DNA of 64,000 nucleotides from Chryseobacterium sp. FH2 (GCF_001045455.1 NZ_LFNE01000001.1:372001-436000); one strand, 5' to 3'; numbered from the stretch's first letter, positions 51,425 through 60,374 are shown. Numbers and translations are program-made. The notes: generated by a model from the sequence alone, not told the origin.

Positions 51425-52495
51425 ATGAAATTAAAAGAACTTTTACATTATACGTATATTTTTCCTGTCCTGGCGGTAGTTTACTACTTTTCCGGATTGA
51501 TAGGAGGCGGGGTTGTTTATGATGTTGTTGCCGGAATTTTACTTACCGGTAGCGTATTATCGGCAGTCCATCATGCTGAAGTGGTTGCCCATAAAGTAGG
51601 AGAACCTTTTGGAACAATTATTTTAGCTCTTTGTATTACGATTATTGAAGTGGCGTTGATTATCTCACTAATGGTTGCTGGTGGGGATCAGGCAATCACG
51701 CTGGCCAGAGATACTATTTTTGCTGCAGTAATGCTTATTTTGAACGGTATTTTAGGCATCTGTATTTTGGTAGGAGGAGTAAAGTATCACGAACAGTTTT
51801 TTGCCAGAACATCTGCTACGACATATTTAGTAAGTATTATTTCTATTCTGGTGTTTACGCTGATTCTTCCTAATTTTACCTCAAGTGTTAACGGGCCGTT
51901 TTATAATCAGGCCCAATTGGTATTTGTTTCTATTGCCTGTTTGGTAATTTATGGGATATTTCTAATGGTTCAGACCGTACGGCACAGAAGTTACTTCATT
52001 GTTCCTGATGAACATCCTGAAGAACATTATATTCCTTCTTTAACAAAAACTCTTATCAGCTTTGTTTTTCTGGTTATCTGTCTGGCTATTGTCGTAATGA
52101 TGGCAAAAGGTCTTTCTACAACGATTGAAGATATGGTAAGAGGGTTGGGTGCTCCGAAATCTTTGGTTGGAGTAATTATCGCAGCGGTAGTTTTACTTCC
52201 TGAAGGCGTGGCGGCAATCAGAGCTGCCAAAAGCAACCAGATACAGTCTAGTCTGAACCTCGCTTTAGGTTCTGCTTTAGCAAGTATTGGATTGACAATT
52301 CCAGCGGTTTCTGTGGTTTGTATTACGTATGATATCCCTTTGGTTTTGGGATTGGACAAAAAAGATATCATCTTACTTTCACTTTCAGTATTTATTGTAA
52401 TGCTTTCTTTAAGCAGGGGAAAAACAAATGTTCTTTACGGAACGGTTCTGCTGGTCAATCTTGCGGCGTATATTTTTACGGTAATTGTTCCGTAG
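51425..52495 (+). CDS. chaA: Ca2+/H+ (cation/proton) antiporter, ChaA-like
   Basis: 356 aa, about 11 membrane helices, calcium/cation antiporter superfamily. Two inverted repeats carry the signature: GEPFGTIILALCITIIEVALI and LPEGVAAIRAAKSNQIQSSLNLALGSALASIGLTIPA, each with the acidic residue used for Ca2+ or Na+ exchange. It exports Ca2+ (or Na+/K+) in exchange for protons at the inner membrane. It has no neighbour of related function; the trHb gene is convergent 7 bp away. Confidence 0.88.
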   Translation: MKLKELLHYTYIFPVLAVVYYFSGLIGGGVVYDVVAGILLTGSVLSAVHHAEVVAHKVGEPFGTIILALCITIIEVALIISLMVAGGDQAITLARDTIFAAVMLILNGILGICILVGGVKYHEQFFARTSATTYLVSIISILVFTLILPNFTSSVNGPFYNQAQLVFVSIACLVIYGIFLMVQTVRHRSYFIVPDEHPEEHYIPSLTKTLISFVFLVICLAIVVMMAKGLSTTIEDMVRGLGAPKSLVGVIIAAVVLLPEGVAAIRAAKSNQIQSSLNLALGSALASIGLTIPAVSVVCITYDIPLVLGLDKKDIILLSLSVFIVMLSLSRGKTNVLYGTVLLVNLAAYIFTVIVP

Positions 52496-52501
52496 CTGAG
52501 A

Positions 52502-52882
52502 TTAAAGTCTTCTTGCTAAATCCATTTTAAAAGCCATCAGTTTGGCAATGTTTTCAGATTTTGAAATGGCCATATCTGCGTTTTCACCTGCGAAGTTTTC
52601 TTCAATGGTTATTCGCCACATTTCAAGCCATCTTTCAAAATGTTTTTGTTCCATAGCCTGAATTTCATTGATGGGAAAATGTGCTCCCATTGGATTGCCT
52701 TTATACGTCATTTGCCCGAAAAGAATTGTTTCCCAAAAAGAATACATTTTAGGAAGATGCTTGTCCCAATCCACTTTGGCAACATCTTTAAAGAAGAATC
52801 CAATAGTCTCATCCTTAACTACTTTAGCATAAAATGAATTGACAAGACGCTCAATGTCTTCTCGTGTTTCCAATTTTTTCAT
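52502..52882 (-). CDS. Group III truncated haemoglobin
   Basis: 126-aa two-over-two globin. TrHb3 features: INDLVNSFY-like opening (EDIERLVNSFYAKVVKDETIGFFF), PKMYSFWETILFGQMTYKGNPM, the proximal His81 in KHFERWLEMWR, and a C-terminal helix ENIAKLMAFKMDLARR. Binds haem; group III members are linked to NO or O2 handling, as in Campylobacter Ctb. The -7 box CAAATTTA (minus strand TAAATTTG, 52887-52894) ends 5 nt before the ATG, so the mRNA may start at or very near the start codon. Confidence 0.9.
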   Translation of the reverse strand: MKKLETREDIERLVNSFYAKVVKDETIGFFFKDVAKVDWDKHLPKMYSFWETILFGQMTYKGNPMGAHFPINEIQAMEQKHFERWLEMWRITIEENFAGENADMAISKSENIAKLMAFKMDLARRL

Positions 52883-52954
52883 ACTCCAAATTTAGCGTAA
52901 AATCAATTGAAAAATTCAATCGTGAACTTGATAAATTTCATGAAAACAATATTT

Positions 52955-52962
52955 TATCTTTG
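52955..52962 (+). promoter_or_regulatory. -7 promoter box before the YkgJ-type gene
   Basis: TATCTTTG fits TAnnTTTG; no clear TTTG lies 19-22 bp upstream. Transcription from about 52968 would produce a leader of about 145 nt. Confidence 0.45.
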
Positions 52963-52967
52963 CATGT

Positions 52968-53113
52968 CGGGTTTCAACATAAACAGAGGGTTTAAGAAAA
53001 GGCAAAGGTTTTTAGAATAGAGCCTGTCAAAAGATAAATAACCCTACAGTACCGGATTAGGATAAAATTAATGAATGTAAGGCTGTGGAGATGCCTTAGT
53101 GGATTAAAAATAA
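52968..53113 (+). ncRNA. Possible structured 5' leader of the YkgJ-type gene
   Basis: About 145 nt of leader with nested complementary segments: AGGGTT (52987-52992) with AACCCT (53040-53045), enclosing AGGC (53000-53003) with GCCT (53022-53025), and near the start codon TAAGGC (53078-53083) with GCCTTA (53093-53098). The AAGGC and GCCT partners can also be exchanged between the two stems, so two structures are possible. No known riboswitch class was recognised. Stems are short and chance pairing is possible. Confidence 0.3.
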
Positions 53114-53602
53114 ATGAATTTAGAATCATATAAAAAACAGGCTTTACAAAAGCAGAAAGAACATAGAAAGTTTTTAGACGGATTGAAGAAAAAACCGCCT
53201 AAAAATCTTGATTATATGGTGCAGGAAACGCATGATAAGGTTTTTGAAGAAATAGACTGCCTGCAATGCGCAAACTGCTGTAAAACTACGGGACCTCTAT
53301 ATACGGAAAAAGATATTGAGCGTATTGCCAGACATCTTCGTATGAAACCTGCAGATTTTGAGGTTAAATTCCTTCGTGTGGATGAGGATAACGACAAAGT
53401 CTTACAGAATCTTCCATGCTTCTTTTTGAATAATGACAATACTTGCTCTATCTATGACGTTCGCCCAAAAGCTTGCAGGGAATACCCCCATACAGACCGG
53501 AAAAAGATATATCAGATAAATAATTTAATGATAAAAAATACGGTAATTTGTCCTGCTGCATTCGTATTTGTAGAAAAAATTATGAAGAATTTAGAAAAAT
53601 AA
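53114..53602 (+). CDS. YkgJ-family cysteine-cluster protein
   Basis: 162 aa, cytoplasmic. The CxxCxxCC block reads DCLQCANCCKTTGP; further cysteines occur at LPCFFL, CSIYDVRPKACREYP and VICPAAFVF, a pattern of seven or eight Cys expected to bind zinc or an Fe-S cluster. The YPHTDRKKI stretch and the IYDVRPKACREYP motif are family-typical (CxxCC and P-x-x-C-R-x-[FY]P). Function is unknown; oxidoreductase or metal-storage roles have been proposed for the family. Confidence 0.85.
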   Translation: MNLESYKKQALQKQKEHRKFLDGLKKKPPKNLDYMVQETHDKVFEEIDCLQCANCCKTTGPLYTEKDIERIARHLRMKPADFEVKFLRVDEDNDKVLQNLPCFFLNNDNTCSIYDVRPKACREYPHTDRKKIYQINNLMIKNTVICPAAFVFVEKIMKNLEK

Positions 53603-53719
53603 ATTATAATCCTAAATCGTCTTAAAAAATTATAAAGTACGTTAAATAAGAATCTTACATATAATTAAATATAAAATATGCCGTTTAATTTAAACAATCA
53701 TTTAAAATATTATATTATT

Positions 53720-54001
53720 ATGAAAAAGTTAATTTTAACTGCAGCGTTCTCATTAGTCGGAGTAATCACAGTATCGGCACAGGAAACAACTCAAAAATCT
53801 ACAGACACCACTAACCAGACAACTCAAAATGAACAGAATCAGTCAGCAACAGATCCGAATGCTGGAGCGACACAAAATACAGCGACAGTAGATGCGTCTG
53901 CTTACAGCTCAACAGCTACTGCAGATACAACACTGAATGCTACAGCGCCTCAAGATGCAACGAAAGAAGAGAAGAAGGCGAAGAAAAAAAATAAAAAGTA
54001 A
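53720..54001 (+). CDS. Small Thr/Gln-rich exported protein
   Basis: Start at 53720 (MKKLILTAAFSLVGVITVSAQ, signal peptide); the in-frame start at 53678 would place a polar segment before it. The mature 70 residues are low-complexity (QETTQKSTDTTNQTTQNEQN) with Asn/Thr/Ala/Asp repeats, ending in a Lys-rich tail KEEKKAKKKNKK. Such proteins are common in Chryseobacterium but their role is unknown. A good terminator follows. Confidence 0.65.
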   Translation: MKKLILTAAFSLVGVITVSAQETTQKSTDTTNQTTQNEQNQSATDPNAGATQNTATVDASAYSSTATADTTLNATAPQDATKEEKKAKKKNKK

Positions 54002-54027
54002 GTCCTTTTTTTAAAAAGTAGAAATGG

Positions 54028-54060
54028 AAATCCTGAAATGTAATGTTTCAGGATTTTTTA
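54028..54060 (+). terminator. Terminator after the Thr-rich gene
   Basis: AAATCCTGAAA (54028-54038) and TTTCAGGATTT (54046-54056) with a 7-nt loop, followed by TTTA. Confidence 0.8.
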
Positions 54061-54090
54061 TAACAGAATAAACTAGTTCCGATATTAAAA

Positions 54091-54120
54091 AATAAAAAAG
54101 CGCTGAATAATCAACGCTTT
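54091..54120 (-). terminator. Distal gdhA terminator
   Basis: AAAGCG (54097-54102) pairs with CGCTTT (54115-54120). Read on the minus strand, the stem is followed by TTTTTTATTTTTT, a strong U-tract. It probably backs up the hairpin at 54178. Confidence 0.6.
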
Positions 54121-54177
54121 CTCCTTTCACTTTTTACTTTTTTCCCTATTATTGCCCCGGGAACAGGCTATAACAAA

Positions 54178-54203
54178 AAAGGCCGGGAATTTTCCCAACC
54201 TTT
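54178..54203 (-). terminator. Proximal gdhA terminator
   Basis: AAAGG-cc-GGGAA pairs with TTCCC-aa-CCTTT. On the minus strand it is followed by TTTTTTG. It begins 7 bp past the gdhA stop codon. Confidence 0.75.
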
Positions 54204-54209
54204 ATATTT

Positions 54210-55568
54210 TTATACTACACCCTGAGCTAACATTGCTTCTGCAACTTTTACGAATCCGGCGATATTTGCGCCTTTTACGTAGTTTACATAGCCATCTTCC
54301 TCTTTTCCATAGTCTCTACAAGCTTTATGGATTCCAATCATGATTTCCTTTAATCTTGCATCTACTTCTTCAGATGTCCAGTTTAGACGGATAGAGTTCT
54401 GAGTCATTTCCAAGCCTGAGGTAGCTACGCCACCCGCATTAGATGCTTTGCCAGGAGAGAACAATACTTTGTTGTCTAGGAAATAATTGATTGCGTCTAG
54501 TGTTGAAGGCATATTTGCTGCTTCAGTTACACAAAGGCAGCCGTTTTCAACCAATGATTTTGCATCTTCCAAATCTAATTCGTTTTGAGTTGCAGAAGGG
54601 ATGGCAACATCACATTTCACTTCCCAAGGGCGTTTTCCGGCGTGGAATTCCGCAGAAGGATATTTTTTAGCATAATCTTCAGCTCTGTTGTTTCCTGAAG
54701 ATCTTAATTCTAATAAATAATCAATTTTTTCTCCGTCTATACCGTCTTTATCATAGATATATCCATCCGGTCCGGAAAGAGTCACTACCTTTCCTCCCAG
54801 TTCAGACACTTTTTTGATAACTCCCCAAGCTACGTTTCCGAAACCTGAAACTGTTACCGTTTTATCTTTGAAAGTTTGTCCGATAGTTTTTAACATTTGC
54901 TCAGCGAAATAAACAACTCCGTATCCTGTAGCTTCAGGACGGATAAGTGAGCCTCCGTAAGCAAGACCTTTACCTGTCAGTACTCCTGTAAACTCATTTC
55001 TGATTTTTTTGTATTGTCCGAATAAATATCCGATCTCTCTTGCACCAACACCGATGTCTCCTGCAGGAACGTCTGTCTCAGGACCGATATGCTTACATAA
55101 TTCTGTCATGAAAGCTTGGCAAAAACGCATTACTTCCATATCAGATTTACCTTGCGGGTCAAAATCTGAACCTCCTTTACCACCACCCATTGGAAGGGTT
55201 GTCAGAGAGTTTTTGAATACCTGCTCGAAAGCTAAGAATTTAAGAACCGAAAGGTTCACGGTAGGATGGAAACGGATTCCTCCTTTGTATGGTCCGATTG
55301 CAGAGTTCATCTGAATTCTGAAACCTCTGTTTACTTGAATTTCGCCTTTGTCATCAACCCACGGAACTCTGAAAATAATGATTCTCTCAGCTTCAGCCAT
55401 TCTTTCTAGAAGCTTCATTCCTGTATATTCCTTTTTGGTCATGATAAACGGAATCACAGTGACTGCTACTTCTTTTACTGCTTGTAAAAATTCCGGTTCA
55501 TTCGGGTTTTTTGCCTCAATTTTTGCAATAAACTCTTGGATTTTCTGGTCAATATTATATTGTTCCAT
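54210..55568 (-). CDS. gdhA: NADP-specific glutamate dehydrogenase
   Basis: Interconverts 2-oxoglutarate plus ammonia with glutamate; key for nitrogen assimilation. 452 aa, hexameric short-type GDH. Visible: FRVPWVDDKGEIQVNRGFRIQ, KGGIRFHPTVNLSVLKFLAFEQVFKN, PMGGGKGGSDFDPQGKSD (catalytic Lys), PAGDIGVGAREIGYL, the nucleotide-binding fold VTVSGFGNVAWGV, and the C-terminal TEAANMPST and SPGKASNAGGVATSGLEM. Own promoter at 55595-55624; two tandem terminators follow. Confidence 0.96.
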   Translation of the reverse strand: MEQYNIDQKIQEFIAKIEAKNPNEPEFLQAVKEVAVTVIPFIMTKKEYTGMKLLERMAEAERIIIFRVPWVDDKGEIQVNRGFRIQMNSAIGPYKGGIRFHPTVNLSVLKFLAFEQVFKNSLTTLPMGGGKGGSDFDPQGKSDMEVMRFCQAFMTELCKHIGPETDVPAGDIGVGAREIGYLFGQYKKIRNEFTGVLTGKGLAYGGSLIRPEATGYGVVYFAEQMLKTIGQTFKDKTVTVSGFGNVAWGVIKKVSELGGKVVTLSGPDGYIYDKDGIDGEKIDYLLELRSSGNNRAEDYAKKYPSAEFHAGKRPWEVKCDVAIPSATQNELDLEDAKSLVENGCLCVTEAANMPSTLDAINYFLDNKVLFSPGKASNAGGVATSGLEMTQNSIRLNWTSEEVDARLKEIMIGIHKACRDYGKEEDGYVNYVKGANIAGFVKVAEAMLAQGVV

Positions 55569-55594
55569 ATATTAAGGTTGAATATTATTGTCAA

Positions 55595-55624
55595 CAAATT
55601 TAATTTTTTTTTCAAAATTCACAA
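55595..55624 (-). promoter_or_regulatory. gdhA promoter
   Basis: On the minus strand TTG (55622-55624), a 19-bp spacer, then TAAATTTG (55595-55602), a strong match. The start would be near 55588, with a leader of about 20 nt. Confidence 0.65.
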
Positions 55625-55758
55625 TACCTTATTTAAACATTGCTGAAAATTTAATAATAATGTTTCGAAATATTATTAAATTAATAATTTGTGATTAAAT
55701 TTTATTAAAAATTAAATGTTATGTCTGAAATAATGCAATATTAAGAAATCGTTAATTC

Positions 55759-56868
55759 TTAAATTGCTAAAAATTGTCTCCCGGAAAATGATTTTACTTT
55801 CCCCAAAAGTTCCAACTCCAAAATTATTGGTAAAATTTTGTGGGAAGGAAGGGCAATTTTATCAGTCAAATCATCTAATGAAATCTGTGGATTGTTAAAT
55901 ATGGATTTATATATTAATTCTTGATTATCAGAAAGTTGTATTGTGTTTTCACTTTGAGGAAATAATTCTTCAATTTTGTCTTTCGGGTTGTTAAATCCAA
56001 GTAAATCTGTAAGGTCTTTGATGGTAGAAATTGCTGTTGCCCTGTTCTGGAAAATAAGCTGATTACAGCCTTGGCTATATTTATCTGTTATTTTTCCGGG
56101 AAGTGCAAAAACTTCTCTATTATAGCTGTTGGCGAAAGTTGCCGTACTGATAGAACCTCCTCCGAAAGCTGTTTCCACGACAACCGTAGAAGGAGAAATT
56201 CCTGCAACAATTCTATTTCTTTGAATGAAATTTTCCCTGTCCGGTTTTTGGGAAGAATTAAATTCAGTGAATAGAGCTCCTTTATTTTGCAGGATTTTTT
56301 CAGCCAGCTTTTTATTTTTTGCAGGATATAAAGTGTGAAAACCATGTGCTAAAACTCCAACTGTAGGAATCTGATAATGAACAGACTGCTCATGAACTTC
56401 CTTGTCGACTCCTAATGCCAGACCGCTAATTGAAATAAAATCGGAATATTGACTTTCTTCAAAGAAGTCGTAGATAAACTTTTTACCATAGGGGGTGATA
56501 TTTCGTGTTCCCACAATGCTCACCGTATTCAAAGAATTATTGAAGGTTCCCTTTTGGTATATAATTGCAGGAGCATCATCACATTCTTTAAGCAAGGAAG
56601 GAAAATCCCCGAGATGCCTTAAATTGATTTTAATATTATTCTTTTCACAAAAAAATAATTCATTTTCTGCAAATTTTAAATGTTCTGTATTGCCAATATC
56701 GAAGACTGTTTTTCTTCCGATTCCATCTACTTTGCTATATTCTTTTTTAGCGTTTTGCCAGACTTGTTTTGCACTTCCAAATGCCCTTACAAGTTTATGG
56801 AAATTGATGTCTCCAATGAGATTGCACTCGCGCAAAGCAATTGAGTATAGATATTCTTCAGAATACAT
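55759..56868 (-). CDS. dprA: DNA-processing protein DprA
   Basis: Binds incoming single-stranded DNA and loads RecA in natural transformation. 369 aa: an N-terminal helical (SAM/HhH-like) part, HLGDFPSLLKECDDAPAIIYQKG, then the Rossmann-like core VSIVGTRNITPYGKKFI, ISGLALGVDKEVHEQSV, PTVGVLAHGFHTLYPAKNKKLAEKI, GALFTEFNSSQKPDRENFIQRNRIVAG and STATFANSYNREVFALPG, and a C-terminal winged-helix-like DprA domain. With comM earlier in the window this suggests a retained DNA uptake or processing route. It is followed on the same strand by no partner. Confidence 0.95.
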   Translation of the reverse strand: MYSEEYLYSIALRECNLIGDINFHKLVRAFGSAKQVWQNAKKEYSKVDGIGRKTVFDIGNTEHLKFAENELFFCEKNNIKINLRHLGDFPSLLKECDDAPAIIYQKGTFNNSLNTVSIVGTRNITPYGKKFIYDFFEESQYSDFISISGLALGVDKEVHEQSVHYQIPTVGVLAHGFHTLYPAKNKKLAEKILQNKGALFTEFNSSQKPDRENFIQRNRIVAGISPSTVVVETAFGGGSISTATFANSYNREVFALPGKITDKYSQGCNQLIFQNRATAISTIKDLTDLLGFNNPKDKIEELFPQSENTIQLSDNQELIYKSIFNNPQISLDDLTDKIALPSHKILPIILELELLGKVKSFSGRQFLAI

Positions 56869-56905
56869 TTGTGTTTTGTTTTGAACAAATGTAATAAATA
56901 AAGTT

Positions 56906-57673
56906 TTATTTTCCTCTTAATTCGTCCAAATGATCCCAAATATCATCTCTTTTTTTATAAGGTAATTCTAAGAAATCTTCCGGGTGATTTTCTTTGTATT
57001 CCTGCCAAAGTTTATCATCTTTTTCATTGTAATAATTCGGAAATTCCCAGATATATCTCTTCTTTTTTTCGCCGATATTTTTAAAAGCAAAAGCAATAAT
57101 ACTTCCTACAACGGCACCGGAGAGGTGAGCCTGCCAAGAAATTTTACTGGGCTCGTGGAGATTATAAAAAAGCTCTTCGGGAAACATTCCCCAAATCAAA
57201 CTGCCGTAATATAAAACAACAAGCATCGATATGGTAAGAAGTTTTGTATTCCATTTAAAAACTCCGCTAAAGAATAGGTAAAAGGCTAGAACATAGACCA
57301 CACCACTGGCACCGATAGTACAGGTGTACATATATTGACCTGTAAGAATATCAACAGGAGGCAAAAGCCAAACTAATAAACCTGTAGCCAGCCATCCTAT
57401 AATAAATACTTTATTGGCAACGAGAGGATAAAATTGATATAAAAGGAACATCAAAATGGCAATTGGAATAGAATTTCCTATGATATGATCGATATTTCCA
57501 TGTAAAAGGGGAGAGGTAATCACACCAAGTAAACCTTCTGGTAATAAAGGAATGATTGCCCCAAAGCAACTGCCAAAAAAGCCGTGCATCTGTAAAAAGT
57601 ATCCGAACCACATTGCAGCAAGCATCAGCAAAGGATAAGTGATAGCTCTTTTGGAAATTACATTTTTAAACAT
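56906..57673 (-). CDS. Rhomboid-family intramembrane serine protease
   Basis: The start was set at 57673 (MFKNVISKRAITYP), since the upstream in-frame extension is unlike rhomboids. 255 aa. Six membrane helices with the catalytic dyad Ser123 in TIGASGVVY and His183 in WQAHLSGAVVG. The oxyanion/His-Asn motif H58-x4-H63-x3-N67 in LLHGNIDHIIGN fits the HxxxxHxxxN of GlpG-type enzymes. A C-terminal cytoplasmic tail of about 65 residues is rich in charged residues (EYKENHPEDFLELPYKKR). Cleaves membrane proteins within the membrane; substrates unknown. Its start precedes dprA by 38 bp in the other reading order: dprA is upstream of nothing shared. Confidence 0.85.
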   Translation of the reverse strand: MFKNVISKRAITYPLLMLAAMWFGYFLQMHGFFGSCFGAIIPLLPEGLLGVITSPLLHGNIDHIIGNSIPIAILMFLLYQFYPLVANKVFIIGWLATGLLVWLLPPVDILTGQYMYTCTIGASGVVYVLAFYLFFSGVFKWNTKLLTISMLVVLYYGSLIWGMFPEELFYNLHEPSKISWQAHLSGAVVGSIIAFAFKNIGEKKKRYIWEFPNYYNEKDDKLWQEYKENHPEDFLELPYKKRDDIWDHLDELRGK

Positions 57674-57887
57674 ATTTTTATTTATGAGTAATGGAAATCG
57701 CAAAACGAAAGCCAATCATAAATTTCGGAAAATTTGGCGATGATTTTTATCTCTTCAATTTTATTTAAGACAAAAGGTAATGATTTTCATCAGGTTTATA
57801 GATTTATTCAAAATTTTGACATCGTATTCTATTAAACTGGCTTGTTTTTAGTAGGTTAAAAAAAGTTTAATATTACAAAAGGAGAGG

Positions 57888-57921
57888 TTTGGGTTAAAGA
57901 AAAATTATATTTATACTTTTG
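57888..57921 (+). promoter_or_regulatory. Promoter of the DUF3078 gene
   Basis: TTTG (57888-57891), 22 bp, TACTTTTG (57914-57921). Leader about 14 nt. Confidence 0.55.
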
Positions 57922-57940
57922 TAATGTAAAATATTAATTT

Positions 57941-58867
57941 ATGAAGAAGTTTTTATTGTTTATCTCCATTTCTATGGGGATTTTTGTATATGCACAGGAA
58001 AAAATAGAGAAAGATTCTGTAGTTGTAGACACGGTAAAACACTGGTCAGTTTTAGGGAAGAATTCATTAATGATTAATCAGGCAGCTTTTTCTAACTGGG
58101 TTGGAGGTGGAGCTAATAATATTGGCTGGCTTGCAGGAGCAAATTACAACATTACATATGAAAAAGGCAAGGATCTTTGGGAAAATATCATTATTCTGGG
58201 TTATGGACAAAATAATACAAAAGGTTTGGGAACAAGAAAGACTCAGGATGTATTGAATGTTTCCACAAACTATGGGAGGCAGTTTTCTAAAAGCTGGTAT
58301 TTTTCTGGAGGTATAGGATTTCAGTCGCAATTTTCTGCCGGATATGAAGACGGAAATAATCCTTCTGCAAAGAAAATTTCAAATTTCATGGCTCCTGGAT
58401 ACTTTAATATTGGTTTGGGGATTACATACAGGCCGAGTGATGATATAAATGTTACGTTACGACCTGTCAACGCCAGATGGACATTTGTTTTGGATAAAGA
58501 GCTTCAAACTGCAGGAACGTATGGTTTAAAGGCTGATGGCGATAATTCATTATTGCAGTTCGGTTTCTTGGGAACAGCTTATTACAAGATTAAACTCATG
58601 GAAAATGTGCATTTGACTAATACAGCTTCGGTATTTTCAAATTATATTGATCATCCTGAAAGATTAGTTCTCGCCTATGGAGCTATTTTAAATTTGAAAG
58701 TAAACAAATTTATCTCTTCAAACATAACGGTGGATGTTTTGTATGATCACAATCAGATTCAGAAAACACAGCTGAAACAGACATTAGGAATTGGTTTTGC
58801 CTATACTTTGGATAATGGTGTAAAACGCTCTGACAGAAAGGACAGTCAGTGGTGGCTTAAAAAATAG
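57941..58867 (+). CDS. DUF3078-family outer-membrane beta-barrel protein
   Basis: 308 aa with a signal peptide (MKKFLLFISISMGIFVYAQ). DUF3078 features: HWSVLGKNSLMINQAAFSNW, VGGGANNIGWLAGANYNI, RKTQDVLNVSTNYGRQFSKSWYFSGG, GYFNIGLGITYRPSDDINV, and an end rich in aromatic strand tails. Alternating hydrophobic strands are those of a porin-like barrel of about 12 strands. Function unknown; typical of Bacteroidota. Followed by a good bidirectional terminator. Confidence 0.85.
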   Translation: MKKFLLFISISMGIFVYAQEKIEKDSVVVDTVKHWSVLGKNSLMINQAAFSNWVGGGANNIGWLAGANYNITYEKGKDLWENIIILGYGQNNTKGLGTRKTQDVLNVSTNYGRQFSKSWYFSGGIGFQSQFSAGYEDGNNPSAKKISNFMAPGYFNIGLGITYRPSDDINVTLRPVNARWTFVLDKELQTAGTYGLKADGDNSLLQFGFLGTAYYKIKLMENVHLTNTASVFSNYIDHPERLVLAYGAILNLKVNKFISSNITVDVLYDHNQIQKTQLKQTLGIGFAYTLDNGVKRSDRKDSQWWLKK

Positions 58868-58882
58868 TTTTTTCCACTTTAA

Positions 58883-58918
58883 AAATAAAAAGCACTTCAA
58901 CTTGAAGTGCTTATTTAT
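58883..58918. terminator. Bidirectional terminator between the DUF3078 gene and sufD
   Basis: AAGCACTTC (58890-58898) pairs with GAAGTGCTT (58904-58912), flanked by AAAAATAAA on the left and TTATTTATT on the right. Confidence 0.8.
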
Positions 58919-58934
58919 TATCAATTATATATTG

Positions 58935-60242
58935 TTAAAACTCTATATCAACTTCTAATTTCTCAGCCAGAAGCTTCGAAATTTTTTCTTTTAAAGGCTC
59001 GATGTCAATATTCTGCATTGCATCGTTAGCAAAAGCGTACAACAGTAAAGCCTGGGCTTCTTTTTTAGAAATACCTCTGGCTCTTAAATAGAACAGAGCA
59101 TCTTCGTTCAGCTGACCAACTGTACAGCCGTGAGAACACTTCACGTCGTCTGCAAAAATCTCCAATTGAGGTTTTGTATCGATAGTTGCTCCTTCGCTTA
59201 ATAAAACATTGTTATTTTGTTGATAAGCATTCGTCTTCTGAGCAATCTTATCTACAAAAACTTTCCCGTTGAAAACCCCGTGAGAATTTCCACTATAAAT
59301 GCCTTTGTAATTTTGATAACTTTCACAGTTCGGTTGATTGTGGTGCACTGCCGTATGGTGGTCTACCAATTGATCTTTTCCGATGATTGTGATTCCGTTC
59401 ATAAATGAATTGATATTTGATCCATTTTGAATAAAATCAAGATTGTTTCTTACCAGTTTTCCTCCGAAAGAAAAAGTGTTCACAGTCGTTAAGCTGTCTT
59501 TTTCCTGTTTTGCGAAAGTACTGTCAATCAAATAAGACGTATCGTTATCATTTTGGAGTTTATGCCAATCTGCTTTTGCATTTGGATATGTAAAAATTTC
59601 TGTCACGGAATTTGTCAGCACATATGTGCTGTCAAAATTGTGGTGACTCTCAATGATTTCCACTTTTGCTCCTTCTTCTACGATTAATAAATTTCTCGTG
59701 TTATAGAAAGTGTTTTCTTCCTGATTTTGAGAAATATAGAAGACGTGTATTGGTTTTTCAATCACTACATTTTTAGGAACCTTCAAAAAGAAGCCGTACT
59801 TGCAGTAAGCCTGGTTCAAATTTGTAAAAGCAGAATCCTTAGAAGCGATTGTATTAAAATATTTATCAAAAACATCTTTATGGTTATCATCGTTCAAGGC
59901 ATAGTTGAAGGATAAAAATTCAACGTTTTCGATAGACACGTTTGATAGTTCTTTGCGAAGTTTACCATTCACAAAAGTGATCCAGTCAAAATTTTCTTCA
60001 CCAAGATGCAGTTGTTCCAGCTGCTCCTTCGTGATATTGTGACCCTCTTTTGGGAAAAAATTATACCCTTTTTCAGTAATCTCTCTTAGATTGGTATATT
60101 TATATTCTTCGTCTTTTTTCGTCGGAAAACCAACGCTTTCGAATCTTTGAAGAGCGGCTTTTCTGTCCTCGTCTAAAAATTTATGACTAAGAGTCTCCAA
60201 AAATTTGCTATGGTTTTCTGTAATTTGTTCGTATAAAGCCAT
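58935..60242 (-). CDS. sufD: Fe-S cluster assembly protein SufD
   Basis: Partner of SufB in the SufBC2D scaffold that builds Fe-S clusters. The start was set at 60242 (MALYEQITENHSKFLETL); seven further in-frame codons lie upstream. 435 aa, right-handed beta-helix core (FGGKLVRNNLDFIQNGSNINSFM, DHHTAVHHNQPNCESYQNYKGIYSGNS, NAYQQNNNVLLSEGATIDTKPQLEIFADDVKCSHGCTVG). The C-terminal DVKCSHGCTVGQLNEDALFYLRARGISKKEAQ is the SufD hallmark, with the conserved Cys/His. Last gene of the suf operon. Confidence 0.93.
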   Translation of the reverse strand: MALYEQITENHSKFLETLSHKFLDEDRKAALQRFESVGFPTKKDEEYKYTNLREITEKGYNFFPKEGHNITKEQLEQLHLGEENFDWITFVNGKLRKELSNVSIENVEFLSFNYALNDDNHKDVFDKYFNTIASKDSAFTNLNQAYCKYGFFLKVPKNVVIEKPIHVFYISQNQEENTFYNTRNLLIVEEGAKVEIIESHHNFDSTYVLTNSVTEIFTYPNAKADWHKLQNDNDTSYLIDSTFAKQEKDSLTTVNTFSFGGKLVRNNLDFIQNGSNINSFMNGITIIGKDQLVDHHTAVHHNQPNCESYQNYKGIYSGNSHGVFNGKVFVDKIAQKTNAYQQNNNVLLSEGATIDTKPQLEIFADDVKCSHGCTVGQLNEDALFYLRARGISKKEAQALLLYAFANDAMQNIDIEPLKEKISKLLAEKLEVDIEF

Positions 60243-60341
60243 TACTGATATTTCGGCCATCACAGCTTATTTATATTTTTAAAATAAAATTGTTTCAATA
60301 TGTACGGATTTTCCCGTTTTTTACCATTCTTGAATTAAGCT

Positions 60342-60374
60342 TTCCACTTCACTTCGACTTATTCAGAATGACAT
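60342..60374 (-). repeat. TGTCATT-type intergenic repeat
   Basis: On the minus strand TGTCATTCTGAATAAGTCGA followed by AGTGAAGTGGAA. It resembles the segments at 15931-15977 (minus strand TGTTATTCTGAATGAA) and 23542-23576, and sits between sufC and sufD. Confidence 0.5.
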
